Part shown: positions 1 through 8,936 of the stretch, in pieces
How the letters are laid out: every line of letters begins with the position of its first letter
How positions within the stretch are numbered: the first letter of the stretch is position 1
Assembly: GCF_900109455.1 (NCBI RefSeq)
Contig: NZ_FOAG01000018.1
Span: 1-47,449 of the forward strand
Origin: Roseovarius azorensis
GTDB taxonomy: Bacteria > Pseudomonadota > Alphaproteobacteria > Rhodobacterales > Rhodobacteraceae
DNA length: 47,449 nucleotides
Reading direction: 5' to 3'
Notes under the pieces: generated by a model
What the model was told of the DNA's origin: nothing
Databases searched by the model: none
The model's input: the letters and a program-made list of their open reading frames with translations, nothing else
Translations under genes and position numbers: made by a program

Positions 1-218
1 TTCGAGCCTCGCAGACCGTCACAGAAAAACCAAAACAGCCCGTCCGACATACACGACAACACCAAAGCGCCGCCGGTGAAGCGCTATTTACGGATGCCTC
101 CCGAGAGTCGCAAGTGCTTTTTTCGAAAAAGGCGCAATTTTCCGCACAAGCCGGCGCCGTTCCTGTCTCGGCCCGAAAAACAAGGTGTCCGCAGCTCGTT
201 GTTTATGGATTTTCTCTC

Positions 219-249
219 TTGACCTTCCAGTGACTGGAATCTTTATGTG
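219..249 (+). promoter_or_regulatory. CueR-type copA promoter and operator
   Basis: A -35 TTGACC (219-224) and a -10 TATGTG (244-249) are separated by 19 bp, the long spacer typical of MerR-family promoters. The spacer holds a perfect 15-bp palindrome, TTCCAGT-G-ACTGGAA (225-239). A cueR-like gene lies at the end of the operon, so autoregulated copper induction is inferred. The -10 overlaps a possible GTG start at 247, which argues for translation from the ATG at 277. Confidence 0.85.
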
Positions 250-276
250 AGCAGGCAGCAAGCCAGGGAGACCCGC

Positions 277-2733
277 ATGCCGCCCGCAACATTGAGAATC
301 GAACTACAGGGAATGAGCTGCGCCAGCTGCGCCGGAAGGGCAGAGCGGGCGCTCGGCGAGGTTGCAGGGCTGCGCGACATCTCGGTCAATTTCGCCAATG
401 GCCAGGCGCAGATGGTACTGGACGGCGCCCGTGCTGCGGATATTGCCGAGGCGCTGCGCGCCGCGAATTACCCCGCGCGCGAAGAAACAGTGCGTCTGAG
501 CGTCTCGGGGCTGAGCTGTGCGTCCTGCGTGGGGCGGGCCGAGGCGGCACTGAACGCCCTGCCCGCCGTGCTGGAGACGCATGTCAATCTGGCCACGGAA
601 TCGGCAAAGGTGCGCTATCTTCCGGGTCATACCGATGCGGGCGCGCTTGCGCGAGCCCTGACCGAAGCGGGCTATCCCGCGCGCGTCGAACAGGAGAGTG
701 GCGAGGATCAGGCCACCCGCCGCAGCGCAGAGATTGCCCATGCCCGGCGGCAGGTCCGGATCGCCACTCTGCTGACGCTGCCGGTCTTTGTGCTGGAAAT
801 GGGCAGCCATGTGATCCCAGGGATGCACGCGCTGATCATCGAGACGATCGGCATGGGCACCTCGTGGCTGGTGCAATTCCTGCTGACCACGGCGATTCTG
901 CTCTGGCCGGGGCGGCAGTTCTATCGGCTGGGCGTTCCGGCGCTGATCAGGGCGGCACCGGACATGAACAGTCTCGTGGCGCTCGGGGCCACGGCGGCCT
1001 GGCTCTATTCGTCGGTGGCGCTGTTTCTGCCTGACCTGCTGCCTGCGGGCACGCGCACCGTCTATTTCGAAGCGGCGGCGGTGATCGTGACGCTGATCCT
1101 GATGGGACGCTGGCTGGAGGCGCGGGCCAAGGGGCGCACGGGAGCCGCGATCCAACGGCTGATCGGGTTGCAACCCGCGACGGCGCGAGTGGAACGCAAG
1201 GGCGCGATCATCGAGATACCCATTGATGACGTGACCCTTGGCGATCTCCTTCATCTGCGCCCCGGCGAACGGGTGGCGATTGATGGCGAGGTGACAGAGG
1301 GCACGTCCTATATCGACGAATCGATGATCACCGGAGAACCGGTGCCAGTGCTCAAGGGGCCTGGCGACGCGGTTGTCGGGGGCACGGTCAACGGTGCGGG
1401 CGCACTGAGTTTCCGCGCCACCGCGGTGGGGCGCGATACGGTGCTGGCGCGGATCGTGGCGATGGTCGAAGAGGCACAGGGTGCGAAACTGCCGGTGCAG
1501 GCGCTTGCCGACCGGGTGGTACGGGTGTTTGTGCCGGTGGTGATTGCGGTGACCCTCCTGACGGTCACCGTCTGGCTGTTGGCCGGACCCGCACCGGCGC
1601 TGTCGCATGCGCTGGTGGCGGGGGTTTCGGTCCTGATCATCGCGTGCCCCTGCGCCATGGGGCTGGCCACGCCCACCTCGGTCATGGTGGGCACGGGGCG
1701 CGCCGCTGAACTGGGAGTCCTGTTTCGCAAGGGCGAGGCATTGCAGCGGCTCGACGAAGTGAGTGTAGTGGCGTTCGACAAGACCGGCACGCTGACGCTC
1801 GGGGCACCGACAGTGACCCGGATCGAGGCACTCCGGGGATTTGACGCCGAAACCGTGCTGCGACTGACCGCCGCCGCGCAAACCAAGTCCGAGCATCCGA
1901 TCGCCCGCGCGATCGAGAGCGAGGCAGCAGCCAGGGGGCTGGACCTGCCATTGGCAGAGGATTTCCAGGCAATTGCGGGCCACGGGATAACCGCGCGGGT
2001 CGAAGGCCATGTGCTGGTGATTGGCACGGCGCGATTGCTGGCGCGTGAAGGGATCAGGGTCGATGTATTGAAACCGGTAGCTCAGGAACTGGCAGACGCC
2101 GGCCAGAGCGCGATTCACGTCGCGATCGACGCGCGCATCGCCGCTGTGCTGGGCATCGCCGACGCGGTCAAACCGAGCAGCCGAGCAGTAGTTGACGCGC
2201 TGCATGCCAGAGGGCTCAAGGTGGCGATGATTACCGGCGATGCAACCGCCACCGCCCGTGCAATCGCCCGCGAACTGGGCATCGACCATGTCGAGGCCGA
2301 GGTGCTGCCCGAAGGCAAGGCGACCGCCGTCAGCGCCTTGCAGGAGCGGTTTGGCGCGCTGGCCTTTGTCGGCGACGGGATCAACGATGCCCCCGCTCTG
2401 GCGCAGGCGGATGTAGGCGTTGCAGTGGGCACCGGCACCGATGTGGCCATCGAGACGGCGGATGTTGTCCTGATGTCCGGGGATCTAGTGGGTGTGGTCA
2501 ACGCTCTTGATCTGTCGCGCCGGACGCTGCGCAACATCCGGCAAAACCTGTTCTGGGCTTTCGCTTATAATACGGCACTCATTCCCGTGGCGGCGGGGGC
2601 GCTCTATCCGGCAACCGGCCTGATGCTTTCGCCGATCCTGGCGGCGGGGGCAATGGCGCTGTCGTCGGTTTTCGTGCTCAGCAATGCGCTCAGGCTACGG
2701 ACAGTGCAACCCGTGATGGAGATAGAAAAATGA
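277..2733 (+). CDS. copA: Copper-exporting P1B-type ATPase CopA
   Basis: This inner-membrane ATPase exports Cu(I) from the cytoplasm. The 818-residue protein has two N-terminal heavy-metal-associated domains, each with a CASC metal site (about residues 15-18 and 81-84). It then has transmembrane segments, the TGEP phosphatase motif, the membrane CPC copper motif (in IIACPCAMG), the DKTGT phosphorylation motif and a C-terminal GDGINDAPAL hinge. Length and order match CopA. The ATG at 277 is chosen because AGGGAG lies six bases upstream and the upstream GTG at 247 sits in the promoter -10. The last codons overlap cueR (ATGA), so the two are co-transcribed and probably translationally coupled. 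Confidence 0.95.
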   Translation: MPPATLRIELQGMSCASCAGRAERALGEVAGLRDISVNFANGQAQMVLDGARAADIAEALRAANYPAREETVRLSVSGLSCASCVGRAEAALNALPAVLETHVNLATESAKVRYLPGHTDAGALARALTEAGYPARVEQESGEDQATRRSAEIAHARRQVRIATLLTLPVFVLEMGSHVIPGMHALIIETIGMGTSWLVQFLLTTAILLWPGRQFYRLGVPALIRAAPDMNSLVALGATAAWLYSSVALFLPDLLPAGTRTVYFEAAAVIVTLILMGRWLEARAKGRTGAAIQRLIGLQPATARVERKGAIIEIPIDDVTLGDLLHLRPGERVAIDGEVTEGTSYIDESMITGEPVPVLKGPGDAVVGGTVNGAGALSFRATAVGRDTVLARIVAMVEEAQGAKLPVQALADRVVRVFVPVVIAVTLLTVTVWLLAGPAPALSHALVAGVSVLIIACPCAMGLATPTSVMVGTGRAAELGVLFRKGEALQRLDEVSVVAFDKTGTLTLGAPTVTRIEALRGFDAETVLRLTAAAQTKSEHPIARAIESEAAARGLDLPLAEDFQAIAGHGITARVEGHVLVIGTARLLAREGIRVDVLKPVAQELADAGQSAIHVAIDARIAAVLGIADAVKPSSRAVVDALHARGLKVAMITGDATATARAIARELGIDHVEAEVLPEGKATAVSALQERFGALAFVGDGINDAPALAQADVGVAVGTGTDVAIETADVVLMSGDLVGVVNALDLSRRTLRNIRQNLFWAFAYNTALIPVAAGALYPATGLMLSPILAAGAMALSSVFVLSNALRLRTVQPVMEIEK

Positions 2734-3116
2734 ACATTTCCGATGCGGCCAGACATACCGGCGTTCCTGCCAAGACGATCCGTTACTACGAAGAGATCGG
2801 ACTGATCCGACCAGTGCGCGACACCAATGGCTACCGCATCTTTCGCGAGACGGACGCACACAAGCTGGCCTTTCTGGGCCGTGCACGCGCCCTTGGCTTT
2901 TCCATCGAGGATTGCCGGACGCTGCTGGCACTTTACGAGGATCAGGACCGTGCCAGCGCCGATGTCAAACGTCTGGCCGAGGAGCATCTGGCCCAGATCG
3001 ACGACAAGATCGCACAGCTTCAGTCCATGCAGGCGACTCTGCGCCACCTCGTACGAGAGTGCGCAGGCGATAACCGGCCCGATTGTCCGATCCTGCGGGA
3101 TCTGGCGAAAGGGTAG
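2730..3116 (+). CDS. cueR: MerR-family copper-responsive regulator CueR/HmrR
   Basis: This 128-residue activator has an N-terminal MerR winged helix (ISDAARHTGVPAKTIRYYEE) and a coiled-coil dimerisation helix. Its C-terminal metal loop has Cys111 and Cys119 in CAGDNRPDC. The two cysteines eight residues apart are the signature of Cu(I)/Ag(I)/Au(I)-sensing CueR rather than the mercury or zinc relatives. It overlaps the end of copA by 4 bp and probably acts at the 19-bp-spaced promoter at 219-249, controlling its own operon. HmrR is the usual name in rhizobia for the same protein type. Confidence 0.92.
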   Translation: MNISDAARHTGVPAKTIRYYEEIGLIRPVRDTNGYRIFRETDAHKLAFLGRARALGFSIEDCRTLLALYEDQDRASADVKRLAEEHLAQIDDKIAQLQSMQATLRHLVRECAGDNRPDCPILRDLAKG

Positions 3117-3224
3117 CACTTCGTTTCTGCAAAGCCTCCCATGCGGGAATGGTACCATGCAACGCAATGTATATACAATGCATATGCGTCATGATAAACT
3201 GTGCCATAACAGAAGATAGATCGA

Positions 3225-3485
3225 ATGCCCGAGCGCTCCAGTAGTGGAAAAGAACGCAAGGACGGCCAGTTGGTCATCCGCATAAAGAAGGCGGAGCGCC
3301 ACGAATTCATTGATCTCTGCGATGTGCTCGACACAAGTGCAGCCCGTGAAATCCGAAAATTCATTCGTGACTTCATCCTGTCTCACGCAGATCCTGCCAA
3401 CAACATCGGCGGGCCTGATCTGACAGCAGATGAACAACCACAGAGGAGGTCCGCAAAGAAGGTCAAGCGTTCGAAGAAGAAGTGA
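3225..3485 (+). CDS. Small basic ribbon-helix-helix-like protein
   Basis: This 86-residue protein has a central stretch (about 14-55) reading as a short beta strand (GQLVIRIKKAE) and two helices, the layout of a ribbon-helix-helix (Arc/CopG) DNA-binding fold. The C-terminal 15 residues are mostly Lys, Arg and Ser. No specific family was recognised. Its stop overlaps the next gene's first possible start (GTGA), so the two probably form an operon. A role in DNA binding or nucleoid organisation is inferred only from fold and charge. Confidence 0.6.
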   Translation: MPERSSSGKERKDGQLVIRIKKAERHEFIDLCDVLDTSAAREIRKFIRDFILSHADPANNIGGPDLTADEQPQRRSAKKVKRSKKK

Positions 3486-3982
3486 ACGGAACGGGGCTGA
3501 AAGGTATCAGCGGAAAGCGATCCGCCGGACTGTCGCCAGCCCGAGACATATTACAAACACCCATAGGACAGGACTTAAACGTGGCACCCATAGACAACAT
3601 TCGCGGCATTGGCCCTGCGACACTCGCCGGTCTGGCAGAAATCGGGGTAACCAGCACAAAGGCGCTCGCCGCATCCGACGTGGCACGCCTTACCCGTGTG
3701 CGCGGTATCAGCGCCGCCCGCGCCGAAACGTATATTGCGGCAGCAAAGCAGATGTCCGCAGGCACGGCTGCACCCAGCGCGGATCCGGCGCCGGACGATG
3801 GCGGTAGACCTGTCGTGAAACCGAAGAAATCCAAGGCGGACAAGAAATCCGGCAAGAAGAAAAAGACCACCAAGGCAAAAGCCGCCGACAAGGCAAGGGT
3901 CTCGGTGAAAAAGACGAAGGAGACAAAGAAAAAGAAGGCGGACAAGGCAAAAGCCAAAAACGGGAAAAAGGCGAAGAAATAG
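3482..3982 (+). CDS. Helix-hairpin-helix protein with histone-H1-like lysine-rich tail
   Basis: Residues about 37-82 contain two helix-hairpin-helix-like units (IRGIGPATLAGLAEIG and TRVRGISAARAETYIAAAKQ), a fold for sequence-independent DNA binding. From about residue 115 to the end at 166 the protein is almost only Lys, Ala, Thr and Asp, like a histone H1 tail. Two starts are possible: GTG at 3482 (GTGA overlap with the preceding gene) or GTG at 3581, which has AGGACAGGAC just upstream and begins right before the domain. A nucleoid-associated role is likely but not proven. Confidence 0.65.
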   Translation: MNGTGLKGISGKRSAGLSPARDILQTPIGQDLNVAPIDNIRGIGPATLAGLAEIGVTSTKALAASDVARLTRVRGISAARAETYIAAAKQMSAGTAAPSADPAPDDGGRPVVKPKKSKADKKSGKKKKTTKAKAADKARVSVKKTKETKKKKADKAKAKNGKKAKK

Positions 3983-4041
3983 ACCGCTGGCCCTCGGACT
4001 TGTCGCCTCGGCGCCGCAAGGACCAGCGAGCAGGGATACCC

Positions 4042-5814
4042 CTATTCGCCATAGGCCAGCCCCTCGCGGCGCGGGTCGGCCCCGCCCTGCAGGCGCTCGC
4101 CCACGGCGATCACATGCAGGCCCGAGGTAAGATCGGTTTCCTTTACCTCATACCCCAGCGCGCGCAATGGGTTTGCAAGGCCCCCCGCCCCGGCTTCCAG
4201 ATCATAGGGTCCGAAACGGTTGACCAGATGCGGCAGGGCCACGGCCTCTTGCGCATCCATCCCCCAGTCGACCCAGGCGATGATGGTCTTCGCCACATAG
4301 CCGATGATCCGGCTGCCGCCCGGACTGCCAAGGATCAGAACGGGTTGCCCGTCCCGCCGCAGGATCGTCGGCGCCATCGACGAGCGCGGGCGCTTGCCCG
4401 GCTCCACCCGGTTGGCGATTGCGTGGCCGTCCTCGTGGCTGACAAAAGAGAAATCGGTGAGTTCGTTGTTCAGCAGAACCCCCCGCACCATCAGGCGCGA
4501 GCCAAAGCCATTCTCGATCGTCGTGGTCATCGACAGCGCGTTGCCATAGGTGTCGGCAATCGAGATATGCGAGGTCGATGGCAGTTCGAGTGACCGGTCA
4601 TCGGCCCGGATCAGCGCGTGATCGAATTCCGGATCGCCGGGCGCCACCTCGGGCAGGGCGTCATCCCCCCTGAGCAACTCGGAACGCGCGCGCAGATAGT
4701 TGGGTGCAAGCAGCCCTTTGAGAGGCACCGGCACATAGTCGCTATCGGCCAGATAGCGGCCCCGGTCGGCAAAGGCCAGACGGCTGGCATCGCCGATCAG
4801 CCGCCATGCCTCGGGGCTGTCCGGGCCAAGGGCGGGCAGATCGAACGGTTCCAGCAACCCCAGTATCTGTCCCACCGTCGTTGCCCCGGACGAGGGCGGG
4901 CCCATGCCGCAAACCTCATGACCGCGATAGGGTGTGCAGACAGCCGCGCGCTCCTTGACCTGATAGATCGCCAGATCCATCTCGCTCAGAACCCCGGGAT
5001 TGCCCGGCGCGGTCTGCACATGCGCCACGATATCCGCCGCGATATCGCCGGTGTAGAACACGTCCACGCCCTCTTCTGCCAGCCTGCGCAGCGTGTCGGC
5101 ATAATCGGGATTGCGCAGGATCTGACCGCTCTGCAACGGTTTTCCCCCGGGCAGGAAATAATCGCGGGTGTCGGCAAAGCGCGACAGATGCGTCGCATCC
5201 TCCGCGATCTGCCCCGCCAGACGCGGACTGACCGCGAAACCCTCTTCCGCCAGCCGGATCGCATCCGCAAACAGTCCTGGCCACCCGGCCCGGCCCCAAC
5301 GGCCATGCGCCTCAGCCATCAGCGCAGGCGTGCCCGGCGTGCCCACCGACAGCCCGCCGACGACCGCATCAAAGAACTGCAACGGCTGTCCGCCTTCATC
5401 CTGAAAGAGCCGTGGCGTCGCCGCCAGCGGGGCCGTTTCGCGCCCGTCAAGCGTAGTGATCTCACCGCTTGCCCCGTCATGCCAGACCAGGAATGCCCCG
5501 CCGCCCAGACCAGAGCTTTGCGGCTCCACCAGGCCCAGAACCGCCTGCACCGCCACCATCGCATCCGCCGCCGTGCCGCCCGAGGCAAGCACCCTGGCCC
5601 CGGCCTCGACCGCCAACGGATGCGCGGCGGCGATCATCCAGTTTCCGGCCTCGACCGGACGGCCGTTCGCCTTGGCCTCTGCCGAATCCGCCAGCATCGG
5701 CGGAACCGACAGGACCCCGACCCCAGCCCCCTCTGGCGCGACCGCATCGGCAGCCTGTTGCGCGAGAGCGGGCAAGGCGCAGAACAATCCGAAAAGCAGA
5801 ACGATCGCGCGCAT
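4042..5814 (-). CDS. ggt: Gamma-glutamyltransferase
   Basis: This periplasmic enzyme hydrolyses or transfers the gamma-glutamyl group of glutathione and related compounds. The 590-residue precursor has a signal peptide ending in ALAQQ. The autoprocessing site has the nucleophile Thr414 in STSHISIAD, followed by the small-subunit motif GNALSMTTT and the substrate loop GSPGGSRIIGY. Size is normal for an N-terminal-nucleophile GGT. The ATG is preceded by a strong GAGGAGG. It lies 11 bp after the methyltransferase gene in the same direction and is probably the last gene of a three-gene unit. Confidence 0.92.
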   Translation of the reverse strand: MRAIVLLFGLFCALPALAQQAADAVAPEGAGVGVLSVPPMLADSAEAKANGRPVEAGNWMIAAAHPLAVEAGARVLASGGTAADAMVAVQAVLGLVEPQSSGLGGGAFLVWHDGASGEITTLDGRETAPLAATPRLFQDEGGQPLQFFDAVVGGLSVGTPGTPALMAEAHGRWGRAGWPGLFADAIRLAEEGFAVSPRLAGQIAEDATHLSRFADTRDYFLPGGKPLQSGQILRNPDYADTLRRLAEEGVDVFYTGDIAADIVAHVQTAPGNPGVLSEMDLAIYQVKERAAVCTPYRGHEVCGMGPPSSGATTVGQILGLLEPFDLPALGPDSPEAWRLIGDASRLAFADRGRYLADSDYVPVPLKGLLAPNYLRARSELLRGDDALPEVAPGDPEFDHALIRADDRSLELPSTSHISIADTYGNALSMTTTIENGFGSRLMVRGVLLNNELTDFSFVSHEDGHAIANRVEPGKRPRSSMAPTILRRDGQPVLILGSPGGSRIIGYVAKTIIAWVDWGMDAQEAVALPHLVNRFGPYDLEAGAGGLANPLRALGYEVKETDLTSGLHVIAVGERLQGGADPRREGLAYGE

Positions 5815-5825
5815 CAGTGCCTCCT

Positions 5826-6938
5826 CTACAATGGACCGGTGCGCCAGAGCGTCACCTTCAGCCCACCATGCGCCACCGGCGGGCCGGGTGGCAAGAAGGG
5901 CAGGCCCGTTGCCCTGGCCAGCCCGCCATCGCTGGTCACAAGACCCACCCGCCAGCCCCTCATCTCGCGCCTGAGCACCTCGCCCAGGGCAGCATAGAGA
6001 CCGAAGAGCAGTTTTCGATTACCAATCCGCGCGCCATAGGGCGGATTGACCATCACAAGACCCGGCGCGCCTTCGGGGCGCGTCAGCGCGCTCACCGACT
6101 GACAAGTGAATTTCGTGAGCGCCGCCACCCCGGCCCGCGCGGCATTCGCGCCTGCCATGCGCACCGCGCCCGCATCCCGGTCCGATCCGTAAAATCTGAG
6201 GGGTGTATCGCGCGGCGGGCGCGGGGTCTGCATCGCCTGCCATGCCTCAGCATCGAACCCGGCCAGATCCTCGAACGCAAAGCGCCGCGCGCGCCCGGGC
6301 GGCAGCCCCACAGCGATCTCTGCCGCCTCGATGACAAAGGTGCCGGAGCCGCACATCGGATCAAGCACCGGCTCTGCCCCGTCATAGCCGCATTGCCGCA
6401 GGAACAGCGCCCCCAACGTCTCGCGCATGGGCGCCTTGCCGACCGCCTCCTTGTAGCCGCGCCGGTGCAGCGGCTCGCCCGAAGTGTCTAGGCTGAAAGT
6501 GACCAGATCGTCTTCGATCCGCGCCATCAGGCGTAGCGTGGCGTCCTCGGCAATGGGCGCGCCAAGCGTCTCGGTGATCGCCCTGGCAATCCGCTCTGTT
6601 GCCGCGCCCGCATGATAGATCTTCGACTTGCGACAGGTTGCCTCGATACGCAGCGGCACATCGGGCCGCAGATACGCGGCCCAGTCGAATTTGCGCGCGC
6701 GTTTGTCGAGTTGCGCAAGATGAAGCGCGCGGAACGACCCGATCCGCGCCAGCACGCGCCCCGCACCCCTGAGTTCCAGGTTGGCGCGCCAGACATCCGT
6801 CCACTGCCCCGTTAAACCCGCTCCGCCCGGCACGGCGGTCACCGGGCCGAAACCCATTTCGCGCGCCTCATCGGTCAGCACTTCCTCGAGCCCCGGCGGG
6901 GCGGCAAGGAAAATCTCGAAACGATCCGATCTGCTCAT
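5826..6938 (-). CDS. THUMP-domain class I SAM-dependent RNA methyltransferase (RlmL N-terminal-like)
   Basis: This 370-residue protein has an N-terminal ferredoxin-like/THUMP region (about 1-155). The C-terminal Rossmann methyltransferase domain has the SAM motif DPMCGSGTFVIEAA and the catalytic NPPYG motif, typical of base N-methylation. It resembles the 23S rRNA guanine-N2 methyltransferase half of RlmL; the exact target base cannot be read from sequence. The ATG at 6938 is preferred because the 13 extra residues from a TTG at 6977 are not family-like and that codon abuts the upstream stop. It is in line with the hydroxyacid dehydrogenase upstream (39-bp gap) and ggt downstream. Confidence 0.85.
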   Translation of the reverse strand: MSRSDRFEIFLAAPPGLEEVLTDEAREMGFGPVTAVPGGAGLTGQWTDVWRANLELRGAGRVLARIGSFRALHLAQLDKRARKFDWAAYLRPDVPLRIEATCRKSKIYHAGAATERIARAITETLGAPIAEDATLRLMARIEDDLVTFSLDTSGEPLHRRGYKEAVGKAPMRETLGALFLRQCGYDGAEPVLDPMCGSGTFVIEAAEIAVGLPPGRARRFAFEDLAGFDAEAWQAMQTPRPPRDTPLRFYGSDRDAGAVRMAGANAARAGVAALTKFTCQSVSALTRPEGAPGLVMVNPPYGARIGNRKLLFGLYAALGEVLRREMRGWRVGLVTSDGGLARATGLPFLPPGPPVAHGGLKVTLWRTGPL

Positions 6939-6977
6939 CGCGCCGTCATAGAGCCATGTGCAGCCAAAGGCGAGCAA

Positions 6978-7964
6978 TCAGAGCATCGACGGGACAACCT
7001 GATCGGGTGGACGGTGCCCGTCATCAAAGGTCTTTATGTTGATGATCACCTTTTCCCCCATCTCGATGCGCCCCTCCACCGTGGCCGAGCCCATATGCGG
7101 CAGGAGAACCACGTTCTTCAACTCACGCAGGCGCGGATTGATCTCAGCCCCATGCTCATAGACATCCAGCCCCGCGCCGGCGATCTCACCGGCACGCAGC
7201 ATCCGGGTCAGTGCGTTCTCGTCGATCACCTCGCCGCGCGAGGTGTTCACGATCACCGCTTCCGGCTTCATCAGTTTCAGCCGCCGCGCATTCATCAGAT
7301 GAAAGGTCGAGGGCGTATGCGGGCAATTGACGCTGATCACATCCATCCGCGCCACCATCTGATCCAGACTCTCCCAATAGGTGGCCTGCAGGCTCTCTTC
7401 GATCTCGGCCCGCAACCGGTGTCGGTTGTGGTAATGGGTCTGCATGCCAAACGCCGCCGCACGCCGCGCCACCGCCTGACCGATCCGCCCCATGCCCAGA
7501 ATGCCCAGACGGCGCCCGGCCACACGCCCCCCCAGCAGCGCCGTCGCAGACCAGCCGCGCCACTCGCCCGACTGCATCACGGCCAGCCCTTCGGGCAGGC
7601 GACGCGTCACGCTCAGAATGAGCGCCATGGTCATGTCCGCCGTGTCATCGGCCGAAACACCGGGCGTATTCGATACCAGAATGCCGTGCTGACGTGCCGT
7701 CCCGACGTCGATGTGATCCACCCCCGCGCCGTAATTGGCGATCAGTTTCAACCGGTCGCTGGCCTGCGCAATCAGCCCCGCGTCAATCCGGTCCGACAGC
7801 GTTGGCACCAGCACATCCGCCTGTCGCATGGCCTGCGCCAGCTCTGTCCGGCTCATCGGTTCGTCACTGTCGCGCAGCGATACATCGAACAACTCGCGCA
7901 TCCGTTTCTCGACCGGCTCGGGAAGGCGTCGCGTAACGACAACACTCAGGCGTGCAGATGGCAT
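6978..7964 (-). CDS. D-isomer-specific 2-hydroxyacid dehydrogenase (glyoxylate/hydroxypyruvate reductase type)
   Basis: This 328-residue NAD(P)-dependent oxidoreductase has the nucleotide-binding GILGMGRIGQ motif near residue 155. The catalytic Arg is in NTSRGEVIDE, the Glu follows in the usual spacing, and the catalytic His is in LLPHMGSAT. These features put it among glyoxylate, hydroxypyruvate and related keto-acid reductases; the substrate is not resolved. The ATG at 7964 has an excellent AGGAGGGG, whereas the longer frame lacks one. It is the first gene of a minus-strand unit with the RNA methyltransferase and ggt, diverging from the SH3 gene. Confidence 0.88.
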   Translation of the reverse strand: MPSARLSVVVTRRLPEPVEKRMRELFDVSLRDSDEPMSRTELAQAMRQADVLVPTLSDRIDAGLIAQASDRLKLIANYGAGVDHIDVGTARQHGILVSNTPGVSADDTADMTMALILSVTRRLPEGLAVMQSGEWRGWSATALLGGRVAGRRLGILGMGRIGQAVARRAAAFGMQTHYHNRHRLRAEIEESLQATYWESLDQMVARMDVISVNCPHTPSTFHLMNARRLKLMKPEAVIVNTSRGEVIDENALTRMLRAGEIAGAGLDVYEHGAEINPRLRELKNVVLLPHMGSATVEGRIEMGEKVIINIKTFDDGHRPPDQVVPSML

Positions 7965-8080
7965 GAAGCCCCTCCTTGTGCTTTGCAATTCCAGCGCGTT
8001 GCTGCCAGAGTGGCGCAGGATAGAGCGGGGCACAAGAACCCCCTTGCAGTTTGACGGGCATTAAGTCGGGCATTACTCGA

Positions 8081-8581
8081 ATGACAGCGATGAAATCAGG
8101 CCTTGCGGCCCTTGCGTTCCTCTTGTGCCTGGGTGCCGCCGCTGGTGCGCAGGAACGTGGGCCGGTAACCAACCTTCCGCTGCCGCGCTATGTATCGATG
8201 AAGGCGGCAGAGGCAAATGCGCGCCGTGGTCCCAGCCTGACACATCGTATCGACTGGGTCTTTCAACGCCGCGACATGCCGCTCCAGATCACGGCGGAAC
8301 ACGGCCACTGGCGACGGGTACAGGACCGCGACGGTGCCGGAGGATGGGTCCATTACTCGCTCTTGTCCGGCGTGCGCACCGCGATCGTCGAGACGGAAAT
8401 GCTTGACCTTCGAACCAAACCCGATCCTGCGGCGATGGTGGTAGCGCATCTGGAACAGGGCGTTATTGCACGGCTGGATAAATGCAGCCCCGAATGGTGT
8501 GCAATCTCTGCGGCAGGATACAAGGGCTGGGCGCGAAAATCGGCGCTCTGGGGCGTTCTGGCGGACGAGACCCTCGAATAA
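8081..8581 (+). CDS. Secreted SH3-domain protein
   Basis: This 166-residue exported protein has a signal peptide (KSGLAALAFLLCLGAAAGAQ). Two bacterial SH3-like modules follow: one around VSMKAAEANARRGPSLTHRI, and one around MLDLRTKPDPAAMVVAHLEQG ending in GYKGWARKSALWGV. Such alphaproteobacterial proteins are thought to bind cell-wall or protein ligands in the periplasm. Starts at 8081 and 8090 are both possible and neither has a strong ribosome site. It is transcribed away from the hydroxyacid dehydrogenase and ends before the tRNA-Gln gene. Confidence 0.8.
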   Translation: MTAMKSGLAALAFLLCLGAAAGAQERGPVTNLPLPRYVSMKAAEANARRGPSLTHRIDWVFQRRDMPLQITAEHGHWRRVQDRDGAGGWVHYSLLSGVRTAIVETEMLDLRTKPDPAAMVVAHLEQGVIARLDKCSPEWCAISAAGYKGWARKSALWGVLADETLE

Positions 8582-8614
8582 CTGCCCCGGACCGACAGGT
8601 TCTGACCACCGCGT

Positions 8615-8630
8615 GCCCGGAAAACCGGGC
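8615..8630 (+). terminator. Possible hairpin terminator after the SH3 gene
   Basis: GCCCGG and CCGGGC form a perfect six-bp stem around AAAA, 33 bp after the SH3 stop codon. No T-run follows directly, so termination is only a possibility. Confidence 0.3.
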
Positions 8631-8673
8631 CGGGCATTACCCCCCGCCCCCCCAAGATTTTTTGCATCCGCTC

Positions 8674-8702
8674 TTGAACCGCGCCCAACTCCAGAGTAAT
8701 TA
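8674..8702 (+). promoter_or_regulatory. Sigma-70-type promoter of tRNA-Gln
   Basis: TTGAAC (8674-8679) and TAATTA (8697-8702) are spaced by 17 bp and sit 10 bp before the mature tRNA 5' end, as expected for a stable-RNA promoter. Confidence 0.65.
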
Positions 8703-8712
8703 CGCCCCACGT

Positions 8713-8787
8713 TGGGGTGTGGCCAAGTGGTAAGGCATCGGTTTTTGGTACCGTGTACCGTAGGTTCGAATCCTACCACCCCAGCCA
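8713..8787 (+). tRNA. tRNA-Gln(TTG)
   Basis: The acceptor stem pairs TGGGGTG (8713-8719) with CACCCCA (8777-8783), followed by G and an encoded CCA (8785-8787). The D-arm has GGCCAAGTGGTAAGGC. The anticodon loop is TTTTGGT, giving anticodon TTG (8745-8747). The T-arm has the GTTCGAATC loop. The U-rich loop and the UGGGG...CCCCA acceptor are typical of bacterial tRNA-Gln. The first anticodon-stem pair is a T-T mismatch. The 3' end is the attachment site of the downstream island. Confidence 0.95.
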
Positions 8788-8796
8788 ACACCACCT
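8771..8796 (+). repeat. attL: island attachment repeat in tRNA-Gln 3' end
   Basis: A 26-bp sequence starting TCCTACCACCCCAGCC and ending AACACCACCT is repeated exactly at 15965-15990 in direct orientation. It spans the tRNA T-stem, acceptor strand and CCA end and runs 9 bp beyond the tRNA. A tyrosine recombinase lies between the copies. Confidence 0.93.
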
Positions 8797-8913
8797 CGAT
8801 CAACCTCCTAACACCTCGGAGACCAGAACTGGCTCTGAAGTGCCCCGGAGAGTGCCCCACCCCAGAGCTTGGGGAGACCCGCCTAGGATCAACCCCGGTC
8901 ACCCAAGGACACG

Positions 8914-8936
8914 AACAACAGGTGGTCCGGGGGGGA
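8914..8936 (+). repeat. Direct repeat, copy 1
   Basis: AACAACAGGTGGTCC plus a run of seven G. It matches copy 2 at 9182-9203 and is preceded in both cases by a GGATCAA-CCCG-like sequence. Confidence 0.75.

Noticed and set aside
304..2289. 661-residue open frame antisense to copA
   Set aside because: Its composition mirrors the GC-rich third positions of copA and it has no domain motif.
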